In this document: positions 1 to 7,272 of the stretch, in pieces
How the letters are laid out: each line of letters starts with the position of its first letter
Numbering within the stretch: the first letter of the stretch is position 1
Assembly (NCBI GenBank): GCA_023416695.1
Contig: JAEZGY010000056.1
Location: forward strand, 1 to 46,948
Source: Bacillota bacterium
GTDB taxonomy: Bacteria; Bacillota; Clostridia; Lachnospirales; Lachnospiraceae
Direction: 5' to 3'
Length of the DNA: 46,948 nt
Notes under the pieces: generated by a model
Seen by the model: only the letters and a program-made list of their open reading frames with translations
The model's database searches: none
Told to the model about the DNA's origin: nothing
Made by a program: the position numbers and the translations under genes

Positions 1-294
1 ATGAAGAACTTAAAGAAATCCGTATATGATGCATTAGCAACATATTATGCAAATGCATTCCCCGGCGGAACTTCCGTAACACTTGATGCTACAACAGAAG
101 GTGTTGAGCTTCCTATGGATACTTCCAAGTTTACAAAGTTCACAGCTGATGATTATGCAGCAATTTATGATAAGATTGTTAAGAAAGAAATTACTATCTT
201 AAATGACACAACAGCAGTTGGTTCTGACGGTGCAGCTATTGCAGATGCAAGCGGTCTTCCTGTTGAAAGTGTAAAGGTTGAAGTAGTTAAGTAA
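1..294 (+). CDS. C-terminal part of an ABC substrate-binding protein, probably BMP family (5' end outside window)
   Basis: The 97 readable residues end in a stop at 292-294. Their pattern (VYDAL, then YY, then FPGG, then a VELPMD segment, then FTADDYAAIYDKI) resembles the C-terminal end of Clostridial BMP-type lipoproteins (PF02608), which bind nucleosides or sugars outside the cell. The ATG at position 1 has no visible ribosome binding site because the window starts there. No signal peptide or lipobox is seen, so I read this as the 3' end of a longer gene and not a small gene. It lies upstream of a three-gene ABC importer and is separated from it by a terminator, as expected for a binding protein made in excess over its membrane parts. 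The family call is from remembered motif similarity; a RbsB/YtfQ-like protein is the alternative. Confidence 0.55.
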   Translation: MKNLKKSVYDALATYYANAFPGGTSVTLDATTEGVELPMDTSKFTKFTADDYAAIYDKIVKKEITILNDTTAVGSDGAAIADASGLPVESVKVEVVK

Positions 295-371
295 TTAACG
301 CATAAAGACTATTTATATATAAGCTGTTATAAGTTTTTAACCGAAGAAAACGAAAGTTCAACTTATATAAC

Positions 372-408
372 AATGAGGGTACCTATTAGTTTAAGTACCC
401 TCATTTTT
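372..408 (+). terminator. Intrinsic terminator / attenuator between binding-protein gene and importer genes
   Basis: A perfect 11-bp stem (AATGAGGGTAC at 372-382 with GTACCCTCATT at 395-405) encloses a 12-nt loop and runs into five T residues. I see no clear promoter between it and the next gene. Partial read-through would give less importer than binding protein. Confidence 0.8.
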
Positions 409-430
409 AAAGAAAGCTTAGGAGGACTGT

Positions 431-1951
431 ATGGAATATGTCATTGAAATGAATCATATCACGAAAGAGTTCGGTAATTTTAAAGCTCTTGATGATGTAA
501 CGCTGCGAGTTAAAAAAGGAGAAGTTCATGCTCTTCTTGGCGAGAACGGAGCAGGAAAATCTACATTAATTAAGGTCTTGACTGGAGTATATGAGAAAAA
601 TGAAGGTCAAATTTATTTGAGAGGAATGGAGAAAGAAGCTATTATTCATTCTCCAGAGGATGCTCAGAATCTTGGTATCAGTACCGTATACCAAGAAATC
701 ACCTTATGCCCAAACCTTTCTGTTGCTGAAAACATGTACATAGGTCGTACTAAAGGCTTAGGTCAGAACTGGAAGAAGATGAATGCAGATGCTGACCGAA
801 TACTTAAAACACTTGATATACCTGCTAAGGCTACTCAACAACTTTCTAGTTGCTCAATAGCCATACAGCAGATGGTAGCAATAGCTCGTGCTGTTGATAT
901 GGAATGTAAAGTTCTTATTTTAGATGAACCAACCTCCTCTTTAGACGAGCAAGAAGTAGAAAAGTTATTCAATCTTATGCGTGACCTAAAGAAACGTGGT
1001 GTAGGTATCATTTTTGTTACACATTTTTTAGACCAAGTTTATGAAGTATGTGATAAAATTACCGTTTTGCGAGATGGCAAACTGGTAGGTGAATATGAAA
1101 TCAAAGATCTATCAAGAGTTCAGCTGGTATCTAAGATGCTCGGCAAGGAATTAGATGATTTATCAGATATTAAGGAAGAGAGCCAGACTTATGATAAAGA
1201 GGATTGCTCTACCATTGTATTTGAAGCAGAAGGCCTTCAAAGTAATGCAGGAATTAAACCATTTGACTTTACAATCAAAAAGGGTGAAATAAACGGATTT
1301 ACGGGATTACTAGGCTCAGGACGTAGTGAATGTGTTCGTGCCATTTTTGGTGCAGATCATGTCATAGGTGGTAGTGTAAAGAAAAATGGTAAAAAGATTA
1401 AGATTACGAAACCAGTTCATGCCATGAAGAATGGTATAGCCTATCTTCCTGAAGACCGTAAGGCTGATGGCATTATTGGAGATTTATCGGTTCGTGATAA
1501 TATTATTTTGGCATTACAGGTACATAAGGGATTTTTTAAACCTTTTAGTAAAGCAGAAGCAATTGCCTTCGCAGAAGAATATATTAAGTTATTAGATATA
1601 AAGACTGCATCAGTTGATACACCTGTAAAATCTTTGTCTGGTGGAAATCAGCAGAAGGTTATTCTGGCTAGATGGTTACTTACCCATCCGGAATACTTGA
1701 TTTTAGATGAACCTACTAGAGGTATCGATGTAGGAACTAAAATCGAAATTCAAAAACTTATACTTAAACTAGCATCGGAAGGTATGAGTATTACCTTTAT
1801 CTCTTCAGAAACAGATGAAATGCTTCGTACATGCTCAAGACTTATTGTTATGAGAGATAGAAAGGTAGTAGGAGAACTTAATGATAAAGATCTTACACAG
1901 AATATGATTATGAGTACAATTGCTGGAGGTGACAACGGACATGCTAACTAA
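431..1951 (+). CDS. ytfR: Sugar ABC importer ATP-binding protein, YtfR-like (two ATPase domains)
   Basis: This 506-residue protein has the tandem-ATPase layout of the simple-sugar (CUT2) importers. The first domain has Walker A GENGAGKST at 38-46, a weak signature (LSSCS replaces LSGGQ) and Walker B VLILDEPTSS. The second has a degenerate P-loop (GLLGSGRSE), a good signature LSGGNQQKV and Walker B YLILDEPTRG. One intact and one degenerate set is normal for the family. Segments such as VTHFLDQVY and LPEDRKADGII match the galactofuranose importer ATPase YtfR of E. coli as I remember it. AGGAGG at 420-425 sets the ATG. It overlaps the next gene by 11 bases, so the three importer genes are translated together. 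The YtfR subgroup is likely; the exact sugar cannot be read from the sequence. Confidence 0.88.
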   Translation: MEYVIEMNHITKEFGNFKALDDVTLRVKKGEVHALLGENGAGKSTLIKVLTGVYEKNEGQIYLRGMEKEAIIHSPEDAQNLGISTVYQEITLCPNLSVAENMYIGRTKGLGQNWKKMNADADRILKTLDIPAKATQQLSSCSIAIQQMVAIARAVDMECKVLILDEPTSSLDEQEVEKLFNLMRDLKKRGVGIIFVTHFLDQVYEVCDKITVLRDGKLVGEYEIKDLSRVQLVSKMLGKELDDLSDIKEESQTYDKEDCSTIVFEAEGLQSNAGIKPFDFTIKKGEINGFTGLLGSGRSECVRAIFGADHVIGGSVKKNGKKIKITKPVHAMKNGIAYLPEDRKADGIIGDLSVRDNIILALQVHKGFFKPFSKAEAIAFAEEYIKLLDIKTASVDTPVKSLSGGNQQKVILARWLLTHPEYLILDEPTRGIDVGTKIEIQKLILKLASEGMSITFISSETDEMLRTCSRLIVMRDRKVVGELNDKDLTQNMIMSTIAGGDNGHAN

Positions 1952-3041
1952 GAGTAAGAAGAATCCGATACTAGGTATTATGGGAAAACTAACAAAAACA
2001 CAGATACTCTTCCCGTTACTAATATTACTGTTACTTGCAGTATTTAACTTAATTAAAGACCCTAGCTTTTATTACATTAAATCAGGGTTAACAAATACAG
2101 GAAACCCTATATTATCAGGATCTATCATCAGTATTTTAGATTATGGTTCAGAGCTAGCAATCTTGGCAATTGGTATGACCTTAGTAACTTCAGCTTCTGG
2201 AGGACAGGATATCAGCGTTGGAGCTACCATTGCCATTGGTGGAAGTGTAATACTTCGTATTCTCTGTGGAAGCGAGGTTCAACCTAGCTTCTTACACGCA
2301 CCAATTATTGTAGCATTTTTAGTGGCTTGTATCGTGTGTATGTTATTTGGTGCATTTAATGGCACATTGGTAGCATGCTTTAAGATTCAACCGATGGTAG
2401 CTACATTGATTTTATTTACAGCTGGTCGTTCTATTGCAGCCTGGATTAATCTAAATCAATTACCAGTTATTAGTCCTAATTGCTCAGAATCATTTGCATA
2501 CTGTGGTAATTTGATACCAGGAATACCTATACCTACTCCTATTTTAATTGCAATAGTATGTATGATTGTAATGGCTCTTGTACTTAAGTTTACCAACCTA
2601 GGCTTATATACACAATCAGTTGGTATTAATGAAAAGTCTTCTAGGTTAAATGGTATAAACCCTACAGTTATTAAGATTTTAGCCTTTGTTATCCTTGGTT
2701 TATGTGTAGCAGTGGCAAGTTTAATTAAGGTAAGTCGTACTGGTACAATTAATTATGATAATATAGCAAAGGATATTGAGATGGATGCCATCTTAGCGGT
2801 TGCCCTTGGTGGGAATGCACTGGGTGGTGGTAAGTTCAGCATGGTGGGATCTGTTATAGGTGCATATGCAATTCAGTTCTTAACTACGACGTTATACAGG
2901 ATGGAAGTAAGTTCAGATGCACTGTCTGCATACAAGGCTATAGTTGTAATTCTGTTAGTAGTATTAAGTGCACCAGTAGTAAGAGAGTGGATTACCAAGG
3001 TGTGGAAGAGATTGAAGTCACATACAAAGGAGGCAGCTTAA
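1941..3041 (+). CDS. ytfT: Sugar ABC importer permease, YtfT-like
   Basis: A 366-residue very hydrophobic protein of the BPD_transp_2 permease family with about eight to ten membrane segments. It carries the family sequences GMTLVTSASGGQDISVGA and AVALGGNALGGGKFSMVGS. The ATG at 1941 is preferred to an in-frame ATG at 1920 because GGAGGTG at 1925-1931 is correctly spaced before it. Its start lies inside the end of the ATPase gene. It pairs with the following permease gene to form a heterodimeric channel, as in YtfT/YjfF systems where one ATPase gene serves two different permeases. The specific substrate is inferred from family only. Confidence 0.87.
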   Translation: MLTKSKKNPILGIMGKLTKTQILFPLLILLLLAVFNLIKDPSFYYIKSGLTNTGNPILSGSIISILDYGSELAILAIGMTLVTSASGGQDISVGATIAIGGSVILRILCGSEVQPSFLHAPIIVAFLVACIVCMLFGAFNGTLVACFKIQPMVATLILFTAGRSIAAWINLNQLPVISPNCSESFAYCGNLIPGIPIPTPILIAIVCMIVMALVLKFTNLGLYTQSVGINEKSSRLNGINPTVIKILAFVILGLCVAVASLIKVSRTGTINYDNIAKDIEMDAILAVALGGNALGGGKFSMVGSVIGAYAIQFLTTTLYRMEVSSDALSAYKAIVVILLVVLSAPVVREWITKVWKRLKSHTKEAA

Positions 3042-3042
3042 T

Positions 3043-4065
3043 ATGAAAATTTCTAATAGAATTAAAAAGATGTCAGACACAAATCTGTTGCTGTCGATTA
3101 CAATTGTTGTCTTCTTTGCAATGTATATAGGAGCTATTATCTTTCAAGGTGGAGCATTCTTAAAACCACAGAACTTTCTGAATATTCTAAATGCTAATGC
3201 ACCATTAATTATTGTGTCTTGTGGTATGTGTCTTGTTATGATTACTGGGGGAATCGATATCTCAGTAGGTGGGGTAACAGCTCTTGTTACCATGTGTTGT
3301 GCTGTTTACTTAGACTTAGGTGGAGGAAATGTGTTTATTTCTCTACTGATCGCCCTTGCTATTGGTCTTGCATTTGGATTGGTTCAAGGATTTTTAGTAG
3401 CATATCTAGAGATACAACCTTTCATTGTTACATTGGCGGGTATGTTTTTTGCAAGGGGAATGACTACGATTGTACATACAAACCCATTTGACGTAAAAAA
3501 TGAAGATTTTGTAGTGCTAAAAAATACTCGTATTGTTATTCCTGGACTTGGTGGTGAAAATGTAGTTGGAAATTACGTAGATGCTTATATTGAAATTGGT
3601 GTAATAGTAGCAATTATAGTGGTTATTTTTATGTTCTGCTTCCTCCGTTGGACTAGACGAGGACGTCATTTTTATGCAGTAGGTGGTAATAATCAGAGTG
3701 CATTAATGCTTGGTATCAATGTAAAAAGAACTAAATTTTTAGCATACATAATATGTGGTCTTCTATCAGGCATTGCAGGATATGTTTATATCCTACATTC
3801 TGGTTCTGGTGCACCGACTAATGCAGCAGGAATGGAAATGAATGCAATTGCCTCCTCCATTATAGGTGGAACAATGCTTACCGGTGGTGTAGGAAATCCT
3901 GTGGGTGCCCTATTTGGTGTGCTTTCCTTAAGTACAATAAAAAATATTGTAAACACCGCTGGACTTGATGATGCATGGTGGACAGGTATTACCATTGCTT
4001 CAATGCTTTGTCTATTCTTGGTAGTACAAAGTGTTATTATGGTACGTAAAAAAAGATTAGTATAG
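3043..4065 (+). CDS. yjfF: Sugar ABC importer permease, YjfF-like
   Basis: A 340-residue membrane protein, second permease of the importer. Diagnostic stretches are GMCLVMITGGIDISVGGV, the segment EIQPFIVTLAGMFFARGMT, and SIIGGTMLTGGVGNPVGA, which correspond to those of YjfF. AAAGGAGG just upstream gives a strong ribosome site, and the start follows the previous stop by one base. A terminator follows. Together the genes suggest uptake of a furanose-type or related monosaccharide. The paired binding protein appears to be the truncated gene at the window edge, which seems BMP-like and not YtfQ-like; this is unusual but uncertain. Confidence 0.87.
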   Translation: MKISNRIKKMSDTNLLLSITIVVFFAMYIGAIIFQGGAFLKPQNFLNILNANAPLIIVSCGMCLVMITGGIDISVGGVTALVTMCCAVYLDLGGGNVFISLLIALAIGLAFGLVQGFLVAYLEIQPFIVTLAGMFFARGMTTIVHTNPFDVKNEDFVVLKNTRIVIPGLGGENVVGNYVDAYIEIGVIVAIIVVIFMFCFLRWTRRGRHFYAVGGNNQSALMLGINVKRTKFLAYIICGLLSGIAGYVYILHSGSGAPTNAAGMEMNAIASSIIGGTMLTGGVGNPVGALFGVLSLSTIKNIVNTAGLDDAWWTGITIASMLCLFLVVQSVIMVRKKRLV

Positions 4066-4126
4066 TATTTCAAGATATAAGAAAGAATTTTAAATTAGAG
4101 TATTCTCCTCTTTATAAAATTATTTG

Positions 4127-4166
4127 AATTAACCTCTATGGAATTCTCATAGGGGTTAATTTTTTT
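4127..4166 (+). terminator. Intrinsic terminator of the sugar importer operon
   Basis: A 14-bp stem (4127-4140 with 4148-4161, one G-U pair) with a 7-nt loop is followed by a run of T to 4166. Together with the CIRCE/promoter block downstream it accounts for most of the 377-base gap between yjfF and hsp20. I see nothing else in 4167-4286 apart from A/T-rich sequence. Confidence 0.85.
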
Positions 4167-4286
4167 AGACGCATTTTTTCGATTTCATAATGAGTATGAA
4201 CGTCACCTTATATTATTGGAGATACATCATATACCAATATTAACTTCATGAATACACAGAAAAATTCACAAAAAATTCACAAAATA

Positions 4287-4313
4287 TTAGCACTCAACTC
4301 TTGACAGTGATAA
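4287..4313 (+). promoter_or_regulatory. CIRCE-like HrcA operator
   Basis: TTAGCACTC at 4287-4295 matches the left half of the CIRCE element perfectly. After exactly 9 bases, CAGTGATAA at 4305-4313 matches 7 of 9 bases of the right half (GAGTGCTAA). The element overlaps the -35 box of the hsp20 promoter, so HrcA binding would block polymerase until heat stress. Spacing and position make a chance match unlikely. Confidence 0.82.
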
Positions 4314-4329
4314 TATAATGTTATATAAC
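4301..4329 (+). promoter_or_regulatory. Housekeeping promoter of hsp20
   Basis: A perfect -35 TTGACA (4301-4306) is followed after 17 bases by TATAAC (4324-4329). Predicted transcription start is near 4336, leaving a leader of about 105 bases before the hsp20 ATG. Confidence 0.8.
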
Positions 4330-4442
4330 ATATATAACAAAACAAAAGAAATACTTTCCATGGAAATGAAATTTCAACCATCTAATTGTCTTATGTAACT
4401 GACAAATCAATCAATTGAAAGTCAAATAAGGAGGAATGATTT

Positions 4443-4880
4443 ATGATGAGTTTAGTACCTAGTATTTTTAAAGAGATGTACCAAATGGATCGTATCTTTG
4501 ATGATGTGTTTAATTTCAATGGATTTGGTTTTAGTAACAGATTGATGAACACTGATGTAAAAGAGGAAGAAGACCATTATCGAATTGAGGTTGAACTTCC
4601 AGGATTTAATAAGGAAGATATCCATGCAGACCTTAAAGATGGTTATCTGACTATATTTGGTGAACACAAAGAAGAGAATGAAAAAAAGGATGATAAAGGC
4701 AATTACATCCGTCGTGAAAGACGATATGGTAATTGTTCAAGAAGCTTTTTTGTTGGAAAAGAAATCAACGAGGAAGATATTAAGGCAAATTTTAAAAATG
4801 GTATTCTAACCTTAATGGTGGCAAAGAAGGAACCAACCAAGGAAGTAGAGCAGAAGAAGTATATTGCAATTGAAGGTTAG
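4443..4880 (+). CDS. hsp20: Hsp20-family small heat-shock protein
   Basis: A 145-residue alpha-crystallin-domain chaperone that binds unfolding proteins without ATP. The crystallin domain spans about residues 38-135, with VELPGFNKEDIHADLKDGYL near its start and the conserved FKNGILTLMV (the GIL motif) near its end. The C-terminal tail holds an I-x-I motif (YIAIEG) of the kind that docks between subunits in the oligomer. AAGGAGG at 4428-4434 sits 8 bases before the ATG at 4443; a second ATG directly follows at 4446. It is a single-gene unit under a CIRCE-like operator and a consensus promoter, so HrcA heat-shock control is likely. It ends at a strong two-way terminator shared with thiT. Confidence 0.95.
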   Translation: MMSLVPSIFKEMYQMDRIFDDVFNFNGFGFSNRLMNTDVKEEEDHYRIEVELPGFNKEDIHADLKDGYLTIFGEHKEENEKKDDKGNYIRRERRYGNCSRSFFVGKEINEEDIKANFKNGILTLMVAKKEPTKEVEQKKYIAIEG

Positions 4881-4900
4881 TGTAACGATTATATAGTATA

Positions 4901-4945
4901 AATAAGACCACAGAGTCAATTAAGGCTCTGTGGTCTTATTTTGTA
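4901..4945. terminator. Bidirectional terminator between hsp20 and thiT
   Basis: A perfect 15-bp stem (AATAAGACCACAGAG at 4901-4915 with its complement at 4926-4940) with a 10-nt loop has T-rich sequence on both exits. It serves the two convergent genes. Confidence 0.85.
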
Positions 4946-4948
4946 TAT

Positions 4949-5626
4949 TTATTCTAACGCCATTTGTTTGATCCGAATAAATGCACTGTTTACTGGTGGT
5001 AAGAATAATAGGATGATTGTTAAGATAGCCTCTACTCCTAAGTATGAACCATTGTATAATAATGAGTATACTGGAGCAGACATATTGTATTCAGAGGCAT
5101 AGGAACCAAAGAAGATTAATCCCGATAGAAAAGTAAAGAAATACCGGCCAAGTACCCCAAGAATATAGCCCTTTATCATACCCTGTTTACTATTACTAAA
5201 GATACCAGAAAGGCCTAATGCTCCAAAGGCAAAGATGTAATCCATGAACATTTGAGGGATGCTAATGATATATGGATCTGTAATAAGCTGAAGAAAGCCG
5301 TAGGAGATAGCTGCTGTAAGTCCTGCACCTACTCCATATAGGTAGCCAACCAAACAGATGAAAAACATACTAAATAATGTAATGGACCCACCCATAGGGA
5401 GATGAAATAGTTTAATTAGAGAAGTCACCATAGCTATGGCAATGGCCATGGAAGAAAAGACAAGTTGTTTCGTATCTGCTTTTTTTGTGTTTCTACTTCT
5501 GAATAGGACGAATCCTATGGCAAATATAAATAACATTATTGCTACTAAAGCCACATAGCCAACTGTTGTCAGTTGATAGAAATGTCCTCCGTCTTCATCA
5601 ATCATGTACTTTGCAAAAATAGACAT
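4949..5626 (-). CDS. thiT: Thiamine transporter ThiT (ECF S component)
   Basis: A 225-residue membrane protein with about six to seven helices. Recognisable ThiT/YuaJ sequence includes the segment HLPMGGSITLFSMFFICLVG, which continues into a YG-rich helix, and the stretch DYIFAFGALGLSGIF. ThiT gives thiamine specificity to the shared ECF energy-coupling module, which is not encoded here. About 30 extra N-terminal residues precede the usual ThiT core. AAGGAGG (5634-5640, minus) lies 7 bases before the ATG. A TPP riboswitch and a good promoter precede the gene, which confirms the thiamine role independently. Thiamine excess should lower expression. Confidence 0.93.
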   Translation of the reverse strand: MSIFAKYMIDEDGGHFYQLTTVGYVALVAIMLFIFAIGFVLFRSRNTKKADTKQLVFSSMAIAIAMVTSLIKLFHLPMGGSITLFSMFFICLVGYLYGVGAGLTAAISYGFLQLITDPYIISIPQMFMDYIFAFGALGLSGIFSNSKQGMIKGYILGVLGRYFFTFLSGLIFFGSYASEYNMSAPVYSLLYNGSYLGVEAILTIILLFLPPVNSAFIRIKQMALE

Positions 5627-5633
5627 AAAAAAA

Positions 5634-5659
5634 CCTCCTTAAATTGTACACCAGGAGGG
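5634..5659 (-). promoter_or_regulatory. Possible ribosome-site sequestering stem of the thiT leader
   Basis: On the minus strand CCTCCT (from 5658-5653) can pair with the AGGAGG of the thiT ribosome site (5639-5634) across a short loop. This would hide the ribosome site when the riboswitch folds with TPP. The stem is followed by seven T, so a short terminator is the alternative reading. Confidence 0.5.
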
Positions 5660-5699
5660 AGCATTATCATTACTAAAGTAGTAATTGTATGTAATGAAA

Positions 5700-5788
5700 A
5701 AGCTTCCTTACGCCGGTATTATCCGGTTCAAGTATTGAGGGTTAGGTAAATAAGTTTACCAGTCTCAGCCAAAGGCTCCCCTAGCGTG
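5700..5788 (-). promoter_or_regulatory. TPP riboswitch (THI element)
   Basis: Read on the minus strand, the order GGGGAGCC, GGCTGAGA, ACCCT, TGAACCGGATAATACCGGCG and GGAAGC is that of the thiamine-pyrophosphate aptamer. It lies in the leader of thiT, about 75 bases before the start codon. It accounts for most of the 5627-6038 gap together with two promoters and a hairpin. Confidence 0.96.
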
Positions 5789-5811
5789 TAATATAATTTT
5801 GTTACGAAACT

Positions 5812-5840
5812 AATATAACTGATATGGTAGTATAAGTCAA
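5812..5840 (-). promoter_or_regulatory. thiT promoter
   Basis: Minus-strand TTGACT (5840-5835) and TATATT (5817-5812) with a 17-base spacer. Transcription would start about 20 bases before the TPP aptamer. Confidence 0.75.
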
Positions 5841-5842
5841 GA

Positions 5843-5870
5843 AAAACCTATTTCAGATGAAATAGGTTTT
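5843..5870. terminator. Orphan hairpin upstream of the thiT promoter
   Basis: A perfect 12-bp stem (AAAACCTATTTC at 5843-5854 with GAAATAGGTTTT at 5859-5870) closes a 4-nt loop. T runs lie at each side. No gene ends here on either strand, so it may insulate the two divergent transcripts or be a remnant. Confidence 0.5.
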
Positions 5871-5961
5871 CTTTGCAAGAGAAAATCATATACTGTTATA
5901 AATGAAAAGTAGAATTATAATGATGTTTGTCAAGTTTACAGAGCAAAAATCTGAAAGAATC

Positions 5962-5990
5962 TATACAAGTATTATTGTTCATTGTATAAT
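5962..5990 (+). promoter_or_regulatory. Possible promoter of the DUF2752-like gene
   Basis: TATAAT at 5985-5990 with TATACA 17 bases upstream. A second candidate lies at 5873-5902 (TTGCAA, 18 bases, TATAAA with an upstream TG). Either could serve the next gene. Confidence 0.4.
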
Positions 5991-6038
5991 TAACCTTAGA
6001 AAAGAATGGAGAGAATAAGAGTTATTATGGGAGATAAG

Positions 6039-6473
6039 ATGGAAACGCTAAGGCGAATGGACTCGGATAAATGCCTGTTTTTATTCGGCAATATTTTTCT
6101 TGTTATTGGCATGATTACTGGAGTTATTGTTGTAGTGGCTCATATCCCTCTTGGAACTGGAGAGGATTGTAGCTTTCATCATTTTACGGGACTTTACTGC
6201 TTAGGGTGTGGTGGTACGAGAGCTATGCTTGCTTTTTTTAAAGGGGATATTTTAACTAGTATGAAATATCATGTGTTTACTACATATTCATTAGCTTGGT
6301 ATATTCTTTTTATGGGTTCTCATTATGTAAGCCTTATGACTAGAGGTCGCATAAGGGGAATGCATTTTAGATTACGTTATATTATCATAGGGGTAATCTT
6401 ACTAGTGGGGCACTTTGTCATAAGAAATATTATGCTAGTAAAATATGGATCTATTCTATGGCCAATGGGATAA
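6039..6473 (+). CDS. DUF2752-like small membrane protein
   Basis: The reading frame opens at 6006, but GGGAG at 6029-6033 favours the ATG at 6039, giving 144 residues; the start is uncertain. The core CSFHHFTGLYCLGCGGTRA, then LAFFKGDILTSMKYH, is the hallmark of DUF2752 (PF10825), a short integral membrane family of unknown function. Three hydrophobic stretches are visible: near the N-terminus, after the Cys motif and at the C-terminus. The close Cys pair in CLGCGG could bind a metal or form a disulfide; this is speculation. It faces a convergent gene with a shared hairpin. No functional partner is evident nearby. Confidence 0.75.
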   Translation: METLRRMDSDKCLFLFGNIFLVIGMITGVIVVVAHIPLGTGEDCSFHHFTGLYCLGCGGTRAMLAFFKGDILTSMKYHVFTTYSLAWYILFMGSHYVSLMTRGRIRGMHFRLRYIIIGVILLVGHFVIRNIMLVKYGSILWPMG

Positions 6474-6493
6474 TGAGTGAAGTACTAATAGAA

Positions 6494-6529
6494 AAGAGCA
6501 GAAACATAAGTACATATGTTTCTGCTCTT
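6494..6529. terminator. Bidirectional terminator between convergent membrane-protein genes
   Basis: A perfect 15-bp stem (AAGAGCAGAAACATA at 6494-6508 with its complement at 6515-6529) and a 6-nt loop. The T run is better on the minus strand, so it mainly terminates the DUF4190-like gene. Confidence 0.75.
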
Positions 6530-6535
6530 AGTTAA

Positions 6536-7144
6536 TTAATAATTAATATCTATCCACGAGTAAGGATAACTAGCTGCAACTAAAGCCATGATAAACCAGA
6601 AGACAGATAATGCACATCCTATAGTCCCACAAATTAATCCTGCTAAAGCTAAGCCTGACAATTTATTTGTAGGTGGAATTGCTTTTGATTTAGATAGAAC
6701 ACCGAATATAATAGCTAAAGCACCTGGTATAACTCCAATGTACCAACAACAGCTTAAAGGAATAGAAACAATACCTAACACTAAAGAAGCGATAGCCATA
6801 CCATTACTTGGTGCTGGTGGTTGGTATCCATTGTTATTGCCTTGGAACTGGGAAGTAGGTTGTTGACTATAATATGTACTGTTGTTATAGCTTCCTTGTG
6901 AACTGGAATAACTAGGTTGCTGATAGGTTGGAACATTGTTTGTGTAATTAGACTGGTTACCTTGTGAAGGATTTGCATAATTAGGCTGTTGATAAGATTG
7001 GCCATTACTAGCGTAAGTAGGCTGTTGATAAGGTTGGCCATTACCAGCATAATTAGGTTGGTTATCTTGAGTGTTGTTAAAATAATTAGGTTGAGTCCCT
7101 TGATTATTTCCTGTGTAAGTTTGGTTGTCAAAGTTGTTATCCAA
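6536..7144 (-). CDS. DUF4190-like membrane protein with Q/N/Y-rich tail
   Basis: A 202-residue protein in two parts. Residues 1 to about 112 are a low-complexity tail rich in Gln, Asn, Tyr, Ser and Pro with an approximately 12-residue repeat (the QPYQQPTYASNG type, 36-bp DNA period near 6983-7055). Residues 113-200 hold two hydrophobic segments with GMAIASLVLGIVSIPLSC and SGLALAGLICGTIGCALS, typical of DUF4190. The start codon is TTG at 7144-7142, chosen because AAGGAGG (7159-7153, minus) sits 8 bases away and no ATG is suitably placed. No catalytic motif is seen. A cell-envelope role is only a guess. A similar tail is found on the unrelated membrane protein at 42752. Confidence 0.72.
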   Translation of the reverse strand: MDNNFDNQTYTGNNQGTQPNYFNNTQDNQPNYAGNGQPYQQPTYASNGQSYQQPNYANPSQGNQSNYTNNVPTYQQPSYSSSQGSYNNSTYYSQQPTSQFQGNNNGYQPPAPSNGMAIASLVLGIVSIPLSCCWYIGVIPGALAIIFGVLSKSKAIPPTNKLSGLALAGLICGTIGCALSVFWFIMALVAASYPYSWIDINY

Positions 7145-7228
7145 ATACTCTTCCTCCTTAAAACTTTATAAAGTTATTATAACATATTTAGAAATAGATT
7201 ACAAATACATTACAATGTGATACCAATA

Positions 7229-7266
7229 CAAAAACAGCCTGTTTTCCATAAAGGAAAGCAGGCTGT
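7229..7266 (-). terminator. Terminator of the oxaloacetate decarboxylase operon
   Basis: A 14-bp stem (7234-7247 with 7253-7266, one G-U pair) with a 5-nt loop. On the minus strand it exits into TTTTTG, just after the oadA stop. Confidence 0.88.
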
Positions 7267-7272
7267 AAATTG

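Noticed and set aside
1..294. Complete small gene starting at the first base
   Set aside because: No ribosome site can be seen and the sequence resembles the C-terminal end of a larger binding protein.
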